DNA from: Bordetella sp.
GTDB taxonomy: Bacteria > Pseudomonadota > Gammaproteobacteria > Burkholderiales > Burkholderiaceae_B
NCBI GenBank assembly: GCA_027450125.1
Contig: DAIDKG010000233.1
Location: 1-6,491 of the forward strand
Reading direction: 5' to 3'
DNA: 6,491 bases
Shown: piece by piece, positions 5,087-6,491 of the stretch
Layout: the number at the start of each line of letters is the position of its first letter
Position numbering within the stretch: the stretch's first letter is position 1
Notes under the pieces: model-generated
The model's input: the letters and a program-made list of their open reading frames with translations, nothing else
Databases searched by the model: none
Told to the model about the DNA's origin: nothing
Program-made: the position numbers and the translations under genes

Positions 5087-6491
5087 CACACAGTCCAGCG
5101 CCGCAGGCGCGCTCAGGCGAACGGTGAACATGCGCAATTCGTCGCGCCGGAACACATGCACCTGCACCCGCTCGCCCGGCCGGTACTGCGACAGCAGCAC
5201 GTCCAGCCCGGACGGAGCCTCCACGCGTAGGCCATCCACGGCCACCAGCAGATCGCCTGCCGACAGGCCCGCCTTGTGCGCGGCGCCGCCTTCCAGCACC
5301 GTGGCCAGCGCCAGGCCGTCGCCCTGCTTGCGCACGCGCGCGTCGATGCCGGGAATCGGCGAAGCCGGCTTCCATTGCAGCGTCACGCCGGCCGTCGCCA
5401 GCAGCTCGGCCAGCGGCAGGTCGGCCGTGCCATAGGCATGGCGCGCGATGAAGCGGCGCACATCCACCCCGGTGGCTTCACGCACCAGCGCGGGGAAAGC
5501 GTCCTCGTCCAGTCCCTGCTGCCTGCCCCGGTAGAAATCGCGGCCATAGCGTTGCCACAGCAGGCGCATCACATCGTCCAGCGAGTGCCGTCCGCCGCTG
5601 TGCAGGCGTATGGTCAGATCCAGTCCCAACGCCACCAGCGAGCCCTTGGTGTAGTAGCTGACGATCGCGTTGGGCGAGTTCTCGTCGTGCTTGTAATAGC
5701 GCGTCCAGGCATCGAAGGAGCTGTCGGCCACCGACTGCTTCCTGCGCCCGGGAGTGCGCGCCACGCCTGTGATGGTCTTGGCCAGCAGGCGCAGATAGTC
5801 CGCTCGGGTAATGCAGCCCGAGCGCAGCAGCAGCAGATCGTCGTAGTACGAGGTGAAGCCTTCGAAGATCCACAGCAGGCGCGTCAGGCCGGGGCGCGAC
5901 AGGTCGTAGGGCACGAAGGCCGCCGGCTTGATGCGCTTGACGTTCCAGGTGTGGAAATACTCGTGGCTCACCAGACCCAGGAAAGTGCGGTAGCCCTCGC
6001 CCTGGCCGGGCTGGCCGATCACGGGCAGGTCCTTGCGCGTGGCCATCAGCGCGGTGCTGGCGCGATGCTCCAGGCCGCCATATCCGTCGCCCGTGACCAT
6101 GGTCATGAACACATAGCGGTCCGTGCCGTCGAGAAAGGGCGCGCGTCTGGTGCGCGGCTCGAAGAAGGCGATCTGGGTCTCGCAGATGGCCTGCACGTCC
6201 CCGGCGATGCGCTTGAGGTCCAGCCTGGGGGCCGCGCCAGTGAACACCAGTTCGTGCAGGGCGCCGTGCGCGGTGAAGCTGATGGTCTGCGGCGTACCCA
6301 TCTCCACCGGGTAGTCGATCAGCGCGTCGTAGTCGGGCGCCCGGTACAGGCCGAAGCCGTGCCGCGATGCGGCGCCGCGCATGCCGCGAGCCTCGGGCAG
6401 CGCGGTATGGACCTTCCAGTGCCCCAGCCCGGGCGGTGCGACCAGATCGAGCAGGCAGGGTTCGTGTTCCTGCCCCTGGACGCGCAGGAAC
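5069..6491 (-). CDS. M61-family metallopeptidase with C-terminal PDZ domain (N-terminus beyond window edge)
   Basis: A zinc peptidase of the M61 (glycyl aminopeptidase-like) family. The visible part is 474 codons including the stop; family members run to about 600 residues, so roughly the first 100-130 lie beyond the right edge. The frame is open through base 6491, beginning FLRVQGQEHEPCLLDLVAPP, a usual M61 N-domain sequence, so the internal ATG at 6382 is not the start. Visible numbering: GYGGLEHRAS at about 136-145; the zinc motif HEYFHTWNVKRIKP starting at 176 (His176, Glu177, His180; codons near 5965-5951); the third ligand Glu210 in FEGFTSYYDD (codon 5863-5861). A PDZ domain spans about residues 381-461 (VLEGGAAHKAGLSAGDLLVAVDG). 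The catalytic set is complete, so it should be active. It is convergent with the synthetase and not obviously related to the carboxylate locus. Signal peptide, and therefore location, cannot be judged because the start is missing. Confidence 0.95.
   Translation of the reverse strand, partial: FLRVQGQEHEPCLLDLVAPPGLGHWKVHTALPEARGMRGAASRHGFGLYRAPDYDALIDYPVEMGTPQTISFTAHGALHELVFTGAAPRLDLKRIAGDVQAICETQIAFFEPRTRRAPFLDGTDRYVFMTMVTGDGYGGLEHRASTALMATRKDLPVIGQPGQGEGYRTFLGLVSHEYFHTWNVKRIKPAAFVPYDLSRPGLTRLLWIFEGFTSYYDDLLLLRSGCITRADYLRLLAKTITGVARTPGRRKQSVADSSFDAWTRYYKHDENSPNAIVSYYTKGSLVALGLDLTIRLHSGGRHSLDDVMRLLWQRYGRDFYRGRQQGLDEDAFPALVREATGVDVRRFIARHAYGTADLPLAELLATAGVTLQWKPASPIPGIDARVRKQGDGLALATVLEGGAAHKAGLSAGDLLVAVDGLRVEAPSGLDVLLSQYRPGERVQVHVFRRDELRMFTVRLSAPAALDCVLTGAA

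Noticed and set aside
4163..5230. 355-codon plus-strand open frame in another phase of the synthetase
   Set aside because: Arg/Ala-rich translation without domains, overlapping the well-supported C-terminal half of the synthetase.
3420..5375. 651-codon minus-strand open frame opposite the synthetase
   Set aside because: It spans the end of one real gene and the start of another, has low-complexity composition and no motif, and is explained by GC-rich codon bias in the synthetase.

Overview
The window is GC-rich, with codon use, gene style and a Bug-type binding protein typical of Burkholderiales. An Alcaligenaceae relative such as Bordetella or Achromobacter is the best guess, inferred from style only. 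It holds five protein genes, two of them cut by the window edges. No RNA gene, insertion sequence, CRISPR array or phage remnant was recognised.

Layout: (i) 1-1132, minus strand, an acyl-CoA dehydrogenase whose C-terminal end is cut off on the left. (ii) 1221-2183, plus strand, a LysR-type regulator divergent from the dehydrogenase across an 88-bp promoter region. (iii) 2191-3174, minus strand, a periplasmic Bug/TctC-type solute-binding protein, convergent with the regulator. (iv) 3444-5000, plus strand, an AMP-forming acyl-CoA synthetase, divergent from the binding protein across a 269-bp regulatory region. (v) 5069-6491, minus strand, an M61-family peptidase with a C-terminal PDZ domain. 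Its N-terminal part lies beyond the right edge, and it looks like an unrelated neighbour.

The first four genes read as a small carboxylate-use locus. The binding protein would capture an acid in the periplasm, the synthetase would activate it to its CoA thioester, the dehydrogenase would oxidise the thioester, and the LysR protein would control the set. The substrate cannot be told from the sequence, and no TctA/TctB membrane components are present. The strongest support for a shared regulon is in the DNA. A 17-bp element, CGATAAC-N3-GCGG-N-AT, occurs once between the dehydrogenase and lysR and twice between the binding protein and the synthetase. Each copy contains a LysR-type T-N11-A core, and one copy is a clean inverted repeat, CCGATA-N9-TATCGG.

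Other points: the dehydrogenase lacks glutamate at both well-known catalytic-base positions of its family. A perfect 22-bp palindrome spans the synthetase stop codon. The binding protein and the synthetase both appear to start at GTG.
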